The notes: generated by a model not told the origin, from the sequence alone. A stretch of 64,000 nucleotides of DNA from Streptomyces viridochromogenes (GCF_001270495.1 NZ_LGUR01000257.1:1-64000); one strand, 5' to 3'. Positions 44,501 to 51,489 are shown, counted from the first letter of the stretch. Numbers and translations are program-made.

Positions 44501-46367
44501 CGCGCTCCCCGGCGTCCGCGACGCGGCCGTCCTGCCCCGGCGCGACCGCCACGGCGAGTGGGAACTCGTCGCCTACGTGGTGCCCGTGACCGTCGAGGAC
44601 GACGACCTCACGCCCCTGCGCACCGCACTGGCCGCGGAGCTCCCCGACCCCCTGGTACCACGCCGCTGGGTGCGCCTGGACCGCCTCCCGGTGAACGCGT
44701 CCGGCAAGCTGGACCGGCAGAGCCTGCCCGAACCCGCCGAGACCGGGGAACGGCCGACGGGCGCGGACCCCGCCACACCGCTGGAGAAGGCACTGCACGA
44801 CCTGTGGTGCGAGGAACTCGGCCTGAGCCGGGCTCCGGTGACCCACTCCTTCTTCGAGCTGGGCGGTCACTCCCTGAGCGCGATCCGGCTGGTGAACCGC
44901 ATGGCGTCGGAGCTGGACCGGGCCGTGTCCATGGCCGACTTCTTCCGCACCCCCACGATCCGGGCCATCGCGGCACGGCTCGAACAGACCGGCGCGGCGA
45001 CCGCGGACCCGCCTCCGCGGGCCGCCACCGCCACCGCCGGCGAGGCGCGGGCCACGGTGCCGATGACCTCCGTCCAGCGCAGACTGTGGCGCCGCCACCA
45101 CGAACGTGCCGACCCGGGCGTCTACAACGTCGCGCACCGCATCGACCTGCAAGGCGACCTGTCCACCGACGACCTCCGCGGCGCGCTCGCGGACCTCGTG
45201 GCACGCCATGACGCACTCCGCTGCAGGGCGGTGCTGCGCGGCGGCGAACACCTCCTGGAGGTGCTCGCCGGGGTCCCCGTGGAACTGCCCGTCAGCGACC
45301 TCTCCGACCTCTCCGAGCACGCCGGGGACGAGGACCACGTGGAGCGCTGGTGCATGGAACACGCGACCCGCCCGTTCGCGATGGACCACGCCCCACTGTT
45401 CCGTTTCCGGCTGGCCCGGCTCGGTCCCGACCGCTGGACGCTGGTGACCGTCCTGCACCACGCGATCTGCGACGGCTGGTCCATGGGGATCGTCTGGCGC
45501 GAGGTGCAGGAGCTCTACAACGCCCGCCGCCGGGGCACCGGCAACCCGCTCCCGCCGCCGCCCGTTCAGTTCACCGACTGCGCCGTCGCGGAGCGCGGCC
45601 TCGACCACGCCCGCCGTGCCGAGCTGGAACGGTTCTGGCGCGCCGAACTCGAAGGAGTCCCCCTCACCCTCGACCTGCCCGCCGACCGTCCCCGGCCCCG
45701 GGCCCTGTCCGGCCGCGGAGCACTGCACACACGCACCGTCGAGGGCTCCCTGCCCGCGCGGATCGCGGAGACGGCCGGCCGGCTGGACGCCACGCCGTAT
45801 GCCGTTCTCGCCGCGGGGTTCGCCGCCTGGGCCGCCCGGCGCAGCGGTCTGCGCACCGACCTCGTGCTGGCCTCGTCCAGTGCCAACCGGCTCGATCCCG
45901 AACGCGCGGGCGTCGTAGGGCTGTTGGGCGACGCCGTCCTGCTGCGGGCCCGGACGACCGGCGCGGACACCTTCGCCGACCTGGTCCGGCAGCTCGGCAC
46001 GACCCTCTTCACGGCGCTCGACCACCAGGAGCTGCCGCTGACGGAGGTGGCCGACCTGGTCGCGCCGGGAACCTCCGACGGCCTGTTCCCCGACGTCCTG
46101 TTCACCGTGGTCACCACCCCGCCTCCGGCCCTCGACCTGGACGCGGTGACGGCCACCGTCCGCGGCCTGCCCACGGCAGGTGTGGCACGCAACGAGCTGT
46201 ACGTCGTCCTGGCCCAGCAGGACGACGTCATGACGGTGACGTTCGAGTACTCAACGGATCTGTTCGACCACTCGACCATCGAAGCCTGGGCCGAGGAGTA
46301 CGTCCGACTGCTGGACGAGTCCGTACGGAACCCGCTGGGCCCGCTGGCGGATCTGCTCCACCGGTGA
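35490..46367 (+). CDS. Single-protein PKS-NRPS with acyl ligase, KS-AT, luciferase-like monooxygenase and two C domains
   Basis: A 3,625-residue megasynthase. Domains by position: AMP-dependent acyl ligase 20-565 (LSSGSTGTPKA); ACP 590-655 (Ser615); ketosynthase 697-1125 (Cys875, His1011, His1051 intact); acyltransferase 1217-1510 (GHSVGE with Ser1314; RAFHS near 1412 suggests malonyl-CoA); ACP 1588-1660 (Ser1619); MupA-type luciferase-like flavin monooxygenase 1783-2125; condensation 2140-2570 (HHIVFD from 2272); adenylation 2600-3085 (YTSGSTGHPKG); PCP 3090-3160 (Ser3128); terminal condensation 3180-3620 (HHAICDG from 3323). There is no ketoreductase or thioesterase. A starter acid should be activated, extended once, oxidised, joined to one amino acid, and probably released by the last C domain onto an external nucleophile. 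ATG 35490 follows GGAAGAGGA. Leu366 is a TTA codon (36585-36587), implying bldA dependence. Confidence 0.9.
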   Translation: MERVRGHALCRGPEPDRTGDDPPDAVAALLRAARADSGAAVVTVAADGTTTGQSYPELLDRARRLLAGLRERGLRAGDTVVLCGLPPAEFFPAFWAGVLGGAHPVAIAEPPLPGSPALQRLRDAHRLLGGPLVVSDAAGAAAVGRAAPGLRVEIARDCLNAPPADDHVEPEPGGTALLMLSSGSTGTPKAARLTHAGLADFAASSRRILDVRPDDTMVNWLPLDHSGAFLLYHLLAVFTGCTNVHAATELVVAEPLRWLDLLHEHRAQHGWAPTFAYQLVADALAVRQQGHWDLGGLKSLVCGGERIALPVLRRFLDATAPYGVQERHVVPAWGMAETVTAVTYGRLDRPGAVHRLLKSSLGGDLLRADEQTPDDDCVTFVASGAPAHGVTLRIVDESGDLMPAGRIGRLQVHSPARLTPGYVGDPEADAAAFPAGRDWLDTGDLAFLDGGQVVITGRRKDVIILNGHNVYCHEVEEAATAVDGIRQGEVAACGIPRPDQGTEELAVFFVSRGTDEDARIAGEVKAALFTRLRLTAAHVLPVPRDEFPRTPAGKVRRAELRDRLAAGGLSAQTGPARRSPADPDAVTRVVREELDAVLGRPADTDLPFYELGMTSVLIVRLRGRLEERLGIRVAQTALFEHPTVTALAAHLHGAGARAEEETHEPTPAGSTPADTNTDAHADSDARAGSVGGTDVGAADRRVAVVGLSLRFPGADSAERFWDNLRDGVVSVQVFGDEELAQAGLPPEQRRAPDLVPVAGVLDGVEEFDADFFGMSPRETELTHPAHRLFLECCHQALEEGGYEAARPGTRIGVFAGSGMNLYDHQQASESGSPYDGTDPATGMRRAIGQQPDFLATRVAYRLGLTGPAIGVQTACSTSLVAVHLAVQSLLSGEADLALAGAAAVHLPQRTGYRSHPGSILSPTGRCRAFDAEADGTVGGNGVAAVLLKRLDRALADGDTIHAVVLGSAVNNDGAEKVGFSAPGIPGQVDVVRQALRAAHVPADTISYVEAHGTGTRLGDPVELEALGRALGEDTPRSGFCAVGSVKPNIGHLDSCAGMAGLIKTILMLRHRTLVPTPHLTSPNPELDLDGPLTLATELRPWAVPDGVPRRAGVSALGVGGTNAHVVLQEAPPVPPAAEPPLPVLVPVSARDTEALGEFTGRLRDRLRQRPELSAADVAATLALGRPHRAARATAVGRTAEELARALAEPRPGPDAPLGPIAFAFPGQGSARRGMASGLYAAYPEARRMLERCAELFADEFRGDLLPLLLDGAEPDGARVWPTETAQAALFAHQAALAEVWRAAGVRPALLLGHSVGEYAALSAAGAMTWEDGLRLTAWRGRLMHLACPPGGMLAVRADPHTARRVALSAGAEVAAVNGPSAQVITGSPQAVREAERLLDQEGVRWRELPVDRAFHSADIEPALSEFRSHAERVTYRPLHTAVVTTADGEVRRAGWTVDADHLCRQARQPVRFDLAMAAAAGQGCADFVETGAGSTLTGLGRHCLPTSRWLSGQGEGGRTEQVHGLLTALGSLYRRGAELEWHRITGRAGRVPLPGHPLRRVPVTPGAGRTPERAPAPETGAAAPRELLDDIVELTADKLGLRAADVAPDSSFFALGADSLSLMGMTAELEQRHGARVPVRELFESVDTPRRLAERLALLRGETPEPQAAGPKENTGTVEPATVAQPSEAAVPPEAAAPSEVHGLFEQQLRLMEKLSEQVSEVISRQLDVLTPGSATTAATGRTPAPAPALAPTPVLTRPPAPTPPPHVLPAPTAPAPASATGCGLSLYFFGDYPDDTAHDKYGLIMEAADFADRHGFHALWFPERHFNSFGALFPNPSVLAAALAARTSRVRLNAGSVVLPLHHPVRVAEEWSVVDNISGGRAGMCVASGWHATDFALAPENFGRHREVMYEQLETVRQLWSGQPLRTTAGDGEPVDVRLQPRPVQRQLPLYVAVVGNPDSYRRAAAEDLGVVTNLMTQTVEQLAENIALYRRTRAEHGLDPAAGRVVVLVHTYLGDDAESARAEAYRPFVSYLRSSLSLFDQVTNSLGFQVDLENTPEEDVEFLLGRAYERYCGSRALIGDEHIAEETVRRLVAAGADEIACFVDFGVPRERVLAALPVLERVHRRLRDEPGEPATPAARREPLSPAQRRIWFLEQLHPGTSMYHEPKAIRLDGPLDVEALRQALQSVVDRHEALRTVFRQHDGVPYREVLDRVRLDCSVDDHTGASEEEALRAVLETEGRRILDLGTGPLLHARVLRLSAERHLLFLLAHHIVFDSASTAVLARDLAACYRAWPHGDPALPPLAEPPGSDGPDSAPAGESPAGESLAFWRRTLSGAPELELPTDRPRPPVRTGAGASLTHTLDGELVGTLRKFAAEHRATLFMTLTAAVAAVLGRFAGQRDLVVGTAVAARSTGTEDRIGLYLDTVPLRLDLGGDPDFPALLRRVRDSSTAAYEHRAVPFDDLVAAVNPRRDASRNPLFQVMVEYENEGRVEFDPPRLSATLLDVPSARAPFDLSIYLTHHQHGVRFMVEYDTALFDESTVARLVDYVEHVLRRAVETPAGPLSELTAVTDADRAALARLGHLDEPPPRGEDTLHGLFRRQARRTPDAVALIHDQGRVTFAELEAHADGVARRLRARGAGRGERVAVLLPRGPELVASLLGVLTSGAAYLPLDPTLPSPRLAALLADGAPALLLTSDAALSRHPGVAGHLPVLLTGEADDTPVDGTAEGGAGPDDPAYCIYTSGSTGHPKGVLVPHRGPANLVRQHLRRHPALRTLQWTSPAFDVSVQEIFTTLASGAALVLIADEVRHDPAAVVAAVRAQGVQRMFMPRTPLTYLMETAPEMPSLRELFSAGEELRLTDAFRRFLAAHPECALHNQYGPTETSVIVTSQRVDPDGDDRPAIGTPVPGARILLLDPDGRQVPVGAVGEIHVGGVPVAYGYHARPEETADVFRTDGTGAVRYRTGDLGRWRPDGALAYHGRTDDQVKIRGHRVEPAEVRTALTALPGVRDAAVLPRRDRHGEWELVAYVVPVTVEDDDLTPLRTALAAELPDPLVPRRWVRLDRLPVNASGKLDRQSLPEPAETGERPTGADPATPLEKALHDLWCEELGLSRAPVTHSFFELGGHSLSAIRLVNRMASELDRAVSMADFFRTPTIRAIAARLEQTGAATADPPPRAATATAGEARATVPMTSVQRRLWRRHHERADPGVYNVAHRIDLQGDLSTDDLRGALADLVARHDALRCRAVLRGGEHLLEVLAGVPVELPVSDLSDLSEHAGDEDHVERWCMEHATRPFAMDHAPLFRFRLARLGPDRWTLVTVLHHAICDGWSMGIVWREVQELYNARRRGTGNPLPPPPVQFTDCAVAERGLDHARRAELERFWRAELEGVPLTLDLPADRPRPRALSGRGALHTRTVEGSLPARIAETAGRLDATPYAVLAAGFAAWAARRSGLRTDLVLASSSANRLDPERAGVVGLLGDAVLLRARTTGADTFADLVRQLGTTLFTALDHQELPLTEVADLVAPGTSDGLFPDVLFTVVTTPPPALDLDAVTATVRGLPTAGVARNELYVVLAQQDDVMTVTFEYSTDLFDHSTIEAWAEEYVRLLDESVRNPLGPLADLLHR

Positions 46368-46376
46368 GAGACGGTG

Positions 46377-46407
46377 AAGGCCCGCACCCCGGGAGGGTGC
46401 GGGCCTT
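46377..46407. terminator. Bidirectional terminator between the megasynthase and the second peptide importer
   Basis: A perfect 13-bp stem (46377-46389 with 46395-46407) has a 5-nt loop; the right arm ends in CTT then TGTT on the plus strand, and the left arm begins AAGG. It lies 10 bp past the PKS-NRPS stop and before the convergent minus-strand operon. Confidence 0.85.
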
Positions 46408-46496
46408 TGTTCCCCTGGAACCGGACGATCAGGGGCTCGGGTCAAGGGGCCGGCGAAAGTCCGTTCCGTGAGCCGCGGCTGACGAAAAGGGGTGTG

Positions 46497-47510
46497 TCAG
46501 GCGGCCGGCTCGGGGTCCTTGGCGAGACGCGGAGCCGACGCGACCTCGGCCGTCTCGGGGTAGTGGCACGCCGTGAGATGGCCGGGCTTGTTGCCCTCGA
46601 CCTGGACCAGCGGCGGGGCCTCGGTCGCGCACTTCTCCGTCGCCTTCCAGCAGCGGGTGCGGAAGCGGCAGCCGGAGGGCGGGTTGATCGGGGACGGCAC
46701 GTCGCCCTGGAGCCGGATGCGCTCACGGGGAGGCGTCTCGTCCACGGTCGCCTCGGGCACGGCGGACAGCAGCGCCCGGGTGTAGGGGTGGCGCGGGTTG
46801 CCGTACAGGTCGTCGCGGTCGGCTATCTCGACGATCTTGCCGAGGTACATCACCGCCACGCGCTGCGAGAAGTGCCGTACGACGGCCAGGTCGTGGGCGA
46901 TGAACAGGAACGCGATGCCGAGTTCCTGCTGGACCTTCTGGAGCAGGGCGGAGACCGGCTCGTCCGCGACGATCAGCTTCGGATCCAGCGCCAACGCCCG
47001 TGCCACGCCGATGCGCTGGCGCTGACCGCCGGAGAACTCGTGCGGGAAGCGGTTGTAGTGCTCCGGGTTGAGACCGACGATCTCCAGCAGCTCACGGACG
47101 CGCTTCTCGCGGCCGCCCGCCGGGTTGATGTCGTTGATCTCCATCGGGCCCGCGATGATCTTGCCGACCGTGTGCCGCGGGTTCAGCGAGGCGTACGGGT
47201 CCTGGAAGATCATCTGGATCTCGGAGCGGACCGGCGCCAGGTCCTTGCGGCTGGCGTGCGTGATGTCCTTGCCCTGGTACGAGATCTTGCCGGCCGTGGG
47301 CTCCAGCAGGCGGGTGATCAGGCGCCCGGTCGTCGACTTGCCGCAACCCGACTCGCCGACCAGGCCGAGGCTCTCGCTCTCGTTGACCTGGAAGTCCAGG
47401 CCGTCGACGGCCTGGACGTGGCCGACCGTGCGGCGGATCGGGAACCCGCCCTTGATCGGGAAGTGTTTGGTCAGCCCGGAGACGTCCAGGAGGGGAGTGG
47501 TGCTGCTCAT
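46497..47510 (-). CDS. Peptide ABC transporter ATPase, DppF-type, lacking the D-loop
   Basis: A 337-residue homologue of the BldKE-type ATPase at 7784. Walker A (GESGCGKST), signature (FSGGQRQR), Walker B (LIVADEP) and H-loop (IAHD) are intact. However, after VSAL the residues DVSIQAQVVNL present in the paralogue are missing, so Leu189 joins straight to LQKVQQEL. The loss (33 bp, in frame, junction at 46941-46946) removes the D-loop aspartate and a helix, which should impair dimerisation or hydrolysis. Otherwise similarity to the paralogue is very high. The start is ATG 47510; a long open frame running on to 49343 is antisense-type read-through into the next gene and is not used. It is last in its operon. 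Confidence 0.85.
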   Translation of the reverse strand: MSSTTPLLDVSGLTKHFPIKGGFPIRRTVGHVQAVDGLDFQVNESESLGLVGESGCGKSTTGRLITRLLEPTAGKISYQGKDITHASRKDLAPVRSEIQMIFQDPYASLNPRHTVGKIIAGPMEINDINPAGGREKRVRELLEIVGLNPEHYNRFPHEFSGGQRQRIGVARALALDPKLIVADEPVSALLQKVQQELGIAFLFIAHDLAVVRHFSQRVAVMYLGKIVEIADRDDLYGNPRHPYTRALLSAVPEATVDETPPRERIRLQGDVPSPINPPSGCRFRTRCWKATEKCATEAPPLVQVEGNKPGHLTACHYPETAEVASAPRLAKDPEPAA

Positions 47511-47536
47511 GGTGGTGAAATCCCGTCTCTTGTACG

Positions 47537-48574
47537 TCAGTTGGCCGCGCTGCCGGCCAGGTCGGAGAAGTACTCGCCGCGCTGCTCGGCGGTGAGGTGG
47601 CAGGCGGAGCCGCGTCCGTCGACGAGCTCCAGCAGCGGACGCTCCGACGAGCACAGGCCGCCCTCGACCTTCTCGGCGAAGGTGCACCGCGGGTGGAAAC
47701 GGCAGCCCGACGGCGGGTTCAGCAGCGACGGCGGCGAGCCCGGGATCGGGTTCAGCGGCACATCGACCGGGTGGTCCAGACTCGGCATGGAGCTCAGCAG
47801 GCCCCAGGTGTAGGGGTGCTGCGGGTCGCGCAGCACCTCCTTCTTCGTGCCGCGCTCCACGCACCGGCCGCCGTACATCACCAGCACGTCGTCCGCGATG
47901 TCGGCGATGACACCGAGGTCGTGCGTGATGAAGATGATCGCCGTGCCGAACTCCTTCTGGAGGTCCTTCAGGAGGTCCATGATCTGGGCCTGGACCGTCA
48001 CGTCGAGGGCCGTGGTCGGCTCGTCGGCGATCAGCAGCTCGGGGTCGCAGACCAGCGCCATCGCGATCATCGCGCGCTGACGCATACCGCCGGAGAACTG
48101 GTGCGGGTAGTCGTCGACCCGGACCTCCGGCTGCGGGATACCGACCCGCTTCAGCATCTCGATGGCCCGGTCGCGTGCCGCCTTCTTGGAGCAGCCCGTG
48201 TGCTTGCGGTACGTCTCGCCGATCTGCTTGCCGATGGTGTGGTACGGCGACAGCGAGGTCAGCGCGTCCTGGAAGATCATCGACATCTTGTTGCCGCGGA
48301 GCTTCTCCAGCTTCCTCTCCGAGGCGCCGTTCAGCTCTTCGCCGTCCAGGGTGATCGAGCCCTCGACCGTGGTGCTGTCCGGGTTGTGCAGGCCCAGGAT
48401 GGTCAGGTTGGTGACCGACTTGCCGGACCCGGACTCGCCCACGATGCCCAGCGTCTTGCCGCGTACGAGGTCGAAGGACAGACCGTCGACGGCCTTGACG
48501 GTGCCGTCCTCGGTCGAGAAGTGCACCTTCAAGTCCTTGATGGAGAGGAAGGGCTGCTGATCGGTGCTCGTCAC
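47537..48574 (-). CDS. Peptide ABC transporter ATPase, DppD-type (second bldK-like operon)
   Basis: A 345-residue cytoplasmic ATPase, close to the one at 6634 over its whole length. Walker A is GESGSGKS, the signature is FSGGMRQR, Walker B is LLIADEP, the D-loop TTALD is intact, and the H-loop is ITHD. The C-terminal Cys-containing peptide-transporter extension ([10 protein letters not shown]) is present. The start codon is GTG at 48574. It partners the defective-looking ATPase that follows, so this subunit may carry most of the catalysis if the transporter works at all. Confidence 0.88.
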   Translation of the reverse strand: MTSTDQQPFLSIKDLKVHFSTEDGTVKAVDGLSFDLVRGKTLGIVGESGSGKSVTNLTILGLHNPDSTTVEGSITLDGEELNGASERKLEKLRGNKMSMIFQDALTSLSPYHTIGKQIGETYRKHTGCSKKAARDRAIEMLKRVGIPQPEVRVDDYPHQFSGGMRQRAMIAMALVCDPELLIADEPTTALDVTVQAQIMDLLKDLQKEFGTAIIFITHDLGVIADIADDVLVMYGGRCVERGTKKEVLRDPQHPYTWGLLSSMPSLDHPVDVPLNPIPGSPPSLLNPPSGCRFHPRCTFAEKVEGGLCSSERPLLELVDGRGSACHLTAEQRGEYFSDLAGSAAN

Positions 48575-48622
48575 GGGGACGCTCCAGTGAGGGGTGATGC
48601 GGGGTAGCTGGTGGGGGCGGGG

Positions 48623-49603
48623 TCAGGCGAGCCTGATGCGTGGGTCGATGAGGGCGTAACAGGCGTCGACGACGATGTTGGCGAGGACCACGAAGGTGGC
48701 GGTGATCACCATCACCCCGAGGAGCATGGGCAGGTCGTTGTTGACCACGGACTTCAGGGAGAGCATGCCGATGCCCTGGATGCTGAAGGTCTTCTCGGTG
48801 ATCATGCCGCCGCCGAGGAGGACGCCCACGTCGACGCCGAAGATGGTGACGATCGGTCCCATCGCGCCACGCCAGGCGAAGCGGAAGAACACGTTCGGAC
48901 GGGACAGGCCCTTGGCCCGGGCCGTGCGGACGTAGTCCTCCTGGAGCTGCTCGACCATCTGGGAGCGGGTCATACGGGTGTAGTTGGCGGTGAAGATCAG
49001 CGCCAGGATCAGCCAGGGCAGCAGCAGTCCGCCGAACCACTGGCCGGGGTTCTCGGTGAAGGGCGTGTATCCGGGCTGGTCCAGGACCTGCCACTGGTAC
49101 ACCAGGAGGTAGAGAGCCAGCGTGCCCACGAAGTAGATCTGCATCGACGAGGCGACCAGCGAGGCGCTGCTGGCGATCTTGTCGAGGGGCTTGCCCTGCT
49201 TCAGGGCGGCCAGCATGCCGGTGCCGATACCGAAGATCAGGAACACCACGGCCGAGCCGAGGAAGAGGGAGAACGTCGTCGGGAACCGGTCGAGGATGGT
49301 GGCCAGGACGGGCTCGCGGTTGACGAAGGAGTAGCCGAGGCACGGCGCGTCGCAGTTACCGAAGCCCGGGTACTCGCGGCCGAGGAAGATGCCCGAGAGC
49401 CAGTGCCAGAACTGGACCGGCATCGGATCCGAGATCCCCATGTTGTGGCGGATCAGCTCCAGCGTCTCCGGGGTGCAGAGTTTGCCGCAGGCGATCCGGG
49501 CCGGGTCGCGCGGCACCGCGTAGAAGAGCATGAACGTGACCGCGCTGATGATCAGCAGCGTGATCACGGCGCCGAGGAGCCGGCGGACGAGAAAGCGAAG
49601 CAT
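48623..49603 (-). CDS. Peptide ABC transporter permease, DppB-type (second bldK-like operon)
   Basis: A 326-residue membrane permease beginning MLRFLVRRLLGAVITLLIIS, identical in length to the permease at 5595. It shares the paired-cysteine loop (ACGKLC) and the EAA loop LQEDYVRTARAKGLSRPNVF. The 49603 ATG is chosen over an upstream in-frame start (49711) because it matches the family start and the paralogue. The gene lies 122 bp after the binding-protein gene, with a stem-loop between them, as in the first operon. Confidence 0.87.
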   Translation of the reverse strand: MLRFLVRRLLGAVITLLIISAVTFMLFYAVPRDPARIACGKLCTPETLELIRHNMGISDPMPVQFWHWLSGIFLGREYPGFGNCDAPCLGYSFVNREPVLATILDRFPTTFSLFLGSAVVFLIFGIGTGMLAALKQGKPLDKIASSASLVASSMQIYFVGTLALYLLVYQWQVLDQPGYTPFTENPGQWFGGLLLPWLILALIFTANYTRMTRSQMVEQLQEDYVRTARAKGLSRPNVFFRFAWRGAMGPIVTIFGVDVGVLLGGGMITEKTFSIQGIGMLSLKSVVNNDLPMLLGVMVITATFVVLANIVVDACYALIDPRIRLA

Positions 49604-49682
49604 GGGGAGTGGCTTTCCTGGGAGGGCCGTCGTAAGGAGGGGCCGGACCGGGGTTTCCGGGGGCCACGGTGGACGAGCCGAG

Positions 49683-49712
49683 GGTGGGGCGGCACCGTGG
49701 CGCCGCCCCACC
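49683..49712 (-). terminator. Stem-loop between binding-protein and permease genes of the second operon
   Basis: Positions 49683-49693 pair with 49702-49712 (11 bp perfect, 8-nt loop) just after the binding-protein stop on the minus strand. It sits at the same relative place as the hairpins at 5484-5565 in the first operon, so differential expression of the binding protein appears conserved. Confidence 0.6.
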
Positions 49713-49725
49713 TCTCAGGTGTGGA

Positions 49726-51489
49726 TCAGGACTTGACGTACATCTTGTAGAGCATGCTGCCGTCGAAGTTCGGGTCCATCTTGACGTTGCCGAGCTTGGA
49801 GCCGTGCATGTAGATGCGCTTCATGTACACATCGGGAACGAAGGCGGCGGTCTCGGTGACCTGCTTGTCCAGGGCGGCCCACATCTTGTTGGCCTTGTCC
49901 TGGTCGGTCTCGGCGGTCGCGGCCTTGATGGCGGCGTCGACGGCCGGGTCCTTCAGGTGCGAGTAGTTCTGGCCCTGGTCGACGACGTTCTTGCTGTCGA
50001 ACAGCGGCTGGAACACGGAGTAACCGGTCGGCCAGTCGGAGGACCAGCCACCCCAGTACACGTCGAACTGGTTGTCGAGCTTGCCGACCTGGTCGTACCA
50101 GGTCGTGGAGTCGATGCCCTTGGTGACGACCTCGAAGCCGGCCGCCTTCAGGGCGTTCTCGACGACGACCTTGATCTTCGCCTGGGTCGGGTCGTTCTGG
50201 TAGGCGTAGACGACCTTGTAACCGGACTTGCCGGCCTTCTTCAGGATCTCCTTCGCGGCCTTCGGGTCGCCCGCCGGGTTCTTCAGCTTGCCCCAGACGT
50301 CCTGCGACTCGTAGCCGGCCACGAGCGGGCTCATGATGCCGGTCGCGTAGTCACCGCGGACCGAGCCACCCTGCAGCTGACGGATCGCGGCGGTCGGCCA
50401 GGCCTTGATGATGGCCTCGCGGACGGACTTGTCCTTGACCCGGCCGGTGTTGATCCAGTAGCAGCTGACGCCGTTGCCGAGCTGCGCGAAGACGCGGTCC
50501 TTGGCCTCGCTCTGCGCCTTCTGGATGCGCTCCTGCGGGATGGTGCGCCAGCTGGTGGCGTACTGGTCCTTGCCGGCGTCGGCGAGCAGACGGTCGATCG
50601 CCGTCAGCTGCTCGATGCCGAAGGTGAAGTCGAACTGGTCCGGGTAGGCGTTGCGGATCGGGTCCGTGGCCGGGTCCCAGTGCTCGTTGCGGACCAGCGT
50701 CATCGACTTGTCGGTGACGTGGGTCTTGACCCGGTAGGGGCCGTTGGAGACCGGCTTCTTGTCGTAGTCCTGCTTGGTGTCCTTCTTCACCGGGGTCGGC
50801 GCGTAGGAGTGCATCGCCATGACGTAGTTGAAGTCGGGACGCGCCTCGGAGAGGCGGAAGGTGATGGTCTTGCCGCTGGTCTCGATCGACTTCAGGTGCT
50901 TGCCGCCGTACGGGCCCGGGTACGACTTGCGGTACTCCGCCGAGCCGGTCAGCCAGGTCTGGACGTAGAAGGCGCCCTCGGTGATGAAGTTGGCGAAGCA
51001 GCGCTCGATGCCGTGGCGGACGTCGTCGACGGTGACGTCGGAGCCGTCCTCCCACTTGATGCCGTCCTTCAGGGTGAAGGACCAGGTCTTGCCGCCGTCC
51101 TTCATGGTGCCCGTGTCGGTGGCGAGGTCGCCGACCAGCGTCTGGGAGCCGTCGTCCGCGATCTTGTAGCCGGTCAGGGTGCGGGAGAGCACCATCGCCG
51201 CGAGCGAGTTCCAGGCGTAGTAGATGCGCTGCGGGTCGAGGTGCGAGAAGTCGTCGTCGTTCAGAAGGTAGACCGTGCCGCCCTTCTTCGCGCCGGAGAC
51301 CTCCGGGGCCGGGCCCTTGGAGTCCTCGGCGGTGCCGATCTTGACGACGGTCGCGTCGGCCTTGGCCGCATCCTGCTTGCCGCCACCGGTGTTGTTGGTG
51401 GAGTCGCCGCTGCTGCACGCGCTCAGCACGGAGCTCGACGCGGCCACAACGCCTGTGGCTATCAGGAAGTTTCTACGCGAGAAGGACAT
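49726..51489 (-). CDS. Peptide-binding lipoprotein with Tat-type signal (second bldK-like operon)
   Basis: A 587-residue family-5 solute-binding protein. The signal SRRNFLIATGVVAASSSVLSAC combines a twin-arginine motif (SRRNFL) with a lipobox, Cys25 being the lipidated residue, so it is probably exported folded by Tat. The mature part parallels BldKB (SKGPAPEVSGAKKGGTVYL against SKGPAAEVPGAKSGGTISV, and TLKDGIKWEDGS), which confirms the operons are related. ATG 51489 follows GCAGGATG. The ligand is unknown. Divergence in the binding body is greater than in the ATPases, as expected if the two importers take different peptides. Confidence 0.87.
   Translation of the reverse strand: MSFSRRNFLIATGVVAASSSVLSACSSGDSTNNTGGGKQDAAKADATVVKIGTAEDSKGPAPEVSGAKKGGTVYLLNDDDFSHLDPQRIYYAWNSLAAMVLSRTLTGYKIADDGSQTLVGDLATDTGTMKDGGKTWSFTLKDGIKWEDGSDVTVDDVRHGIERCFANFITEGAFYVQTWLTGSAEYRKSYPGPYGGKHLKSIETSGKTITFRLSEARPDFNYVMAMHSYAPTPVKKDTKQDYDKKPVSNGPYRVKTHVTDKSMTLVRNEHWDPATDPIRNAYPDQFDFTFGIEQLTAIDRLLADAGKDQYATSWRTIPQERIQKAQSEAKDRVFAQLGNGVSCYWINTGRVKDKSVREAIIKAWPTAAIRQLQGGSVRGDYATGIMSPLVAGYESQDVWGKLKNPAGDPKAAKEILKKAGKSGYKVVYAYQNDPTQAKIKVVVENALKAAGFEVVTKGIDSTTWYDQVGKLDNQFDVYWGGWSSDWPTGYSVFQPLFDSKNVVDQGQNYSHLKDPAVDAAIKAATAETDQDKANKMWAALDKQVTETAAFVPDVYMKRIYMHGSKLGNVKMDPNFDGSMLYKMYVKS

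Noticed and set aside
42186..46025. 1,279-codon open frame antisense to the PKS-NRPS
   Set aside because: Antisense frames stay open in high-GC genes; the sense frame has complete catalytic domains and the antisense product resembles nothing.
46497..49343. 948-codon minus frame joining the DppF-type ATPase to upstream DNA
   Set aside because: Its N-terminal two thirds are an out-of-frame reading of the DppD ATPase and permease genes; the real ATPase starts at 47510.
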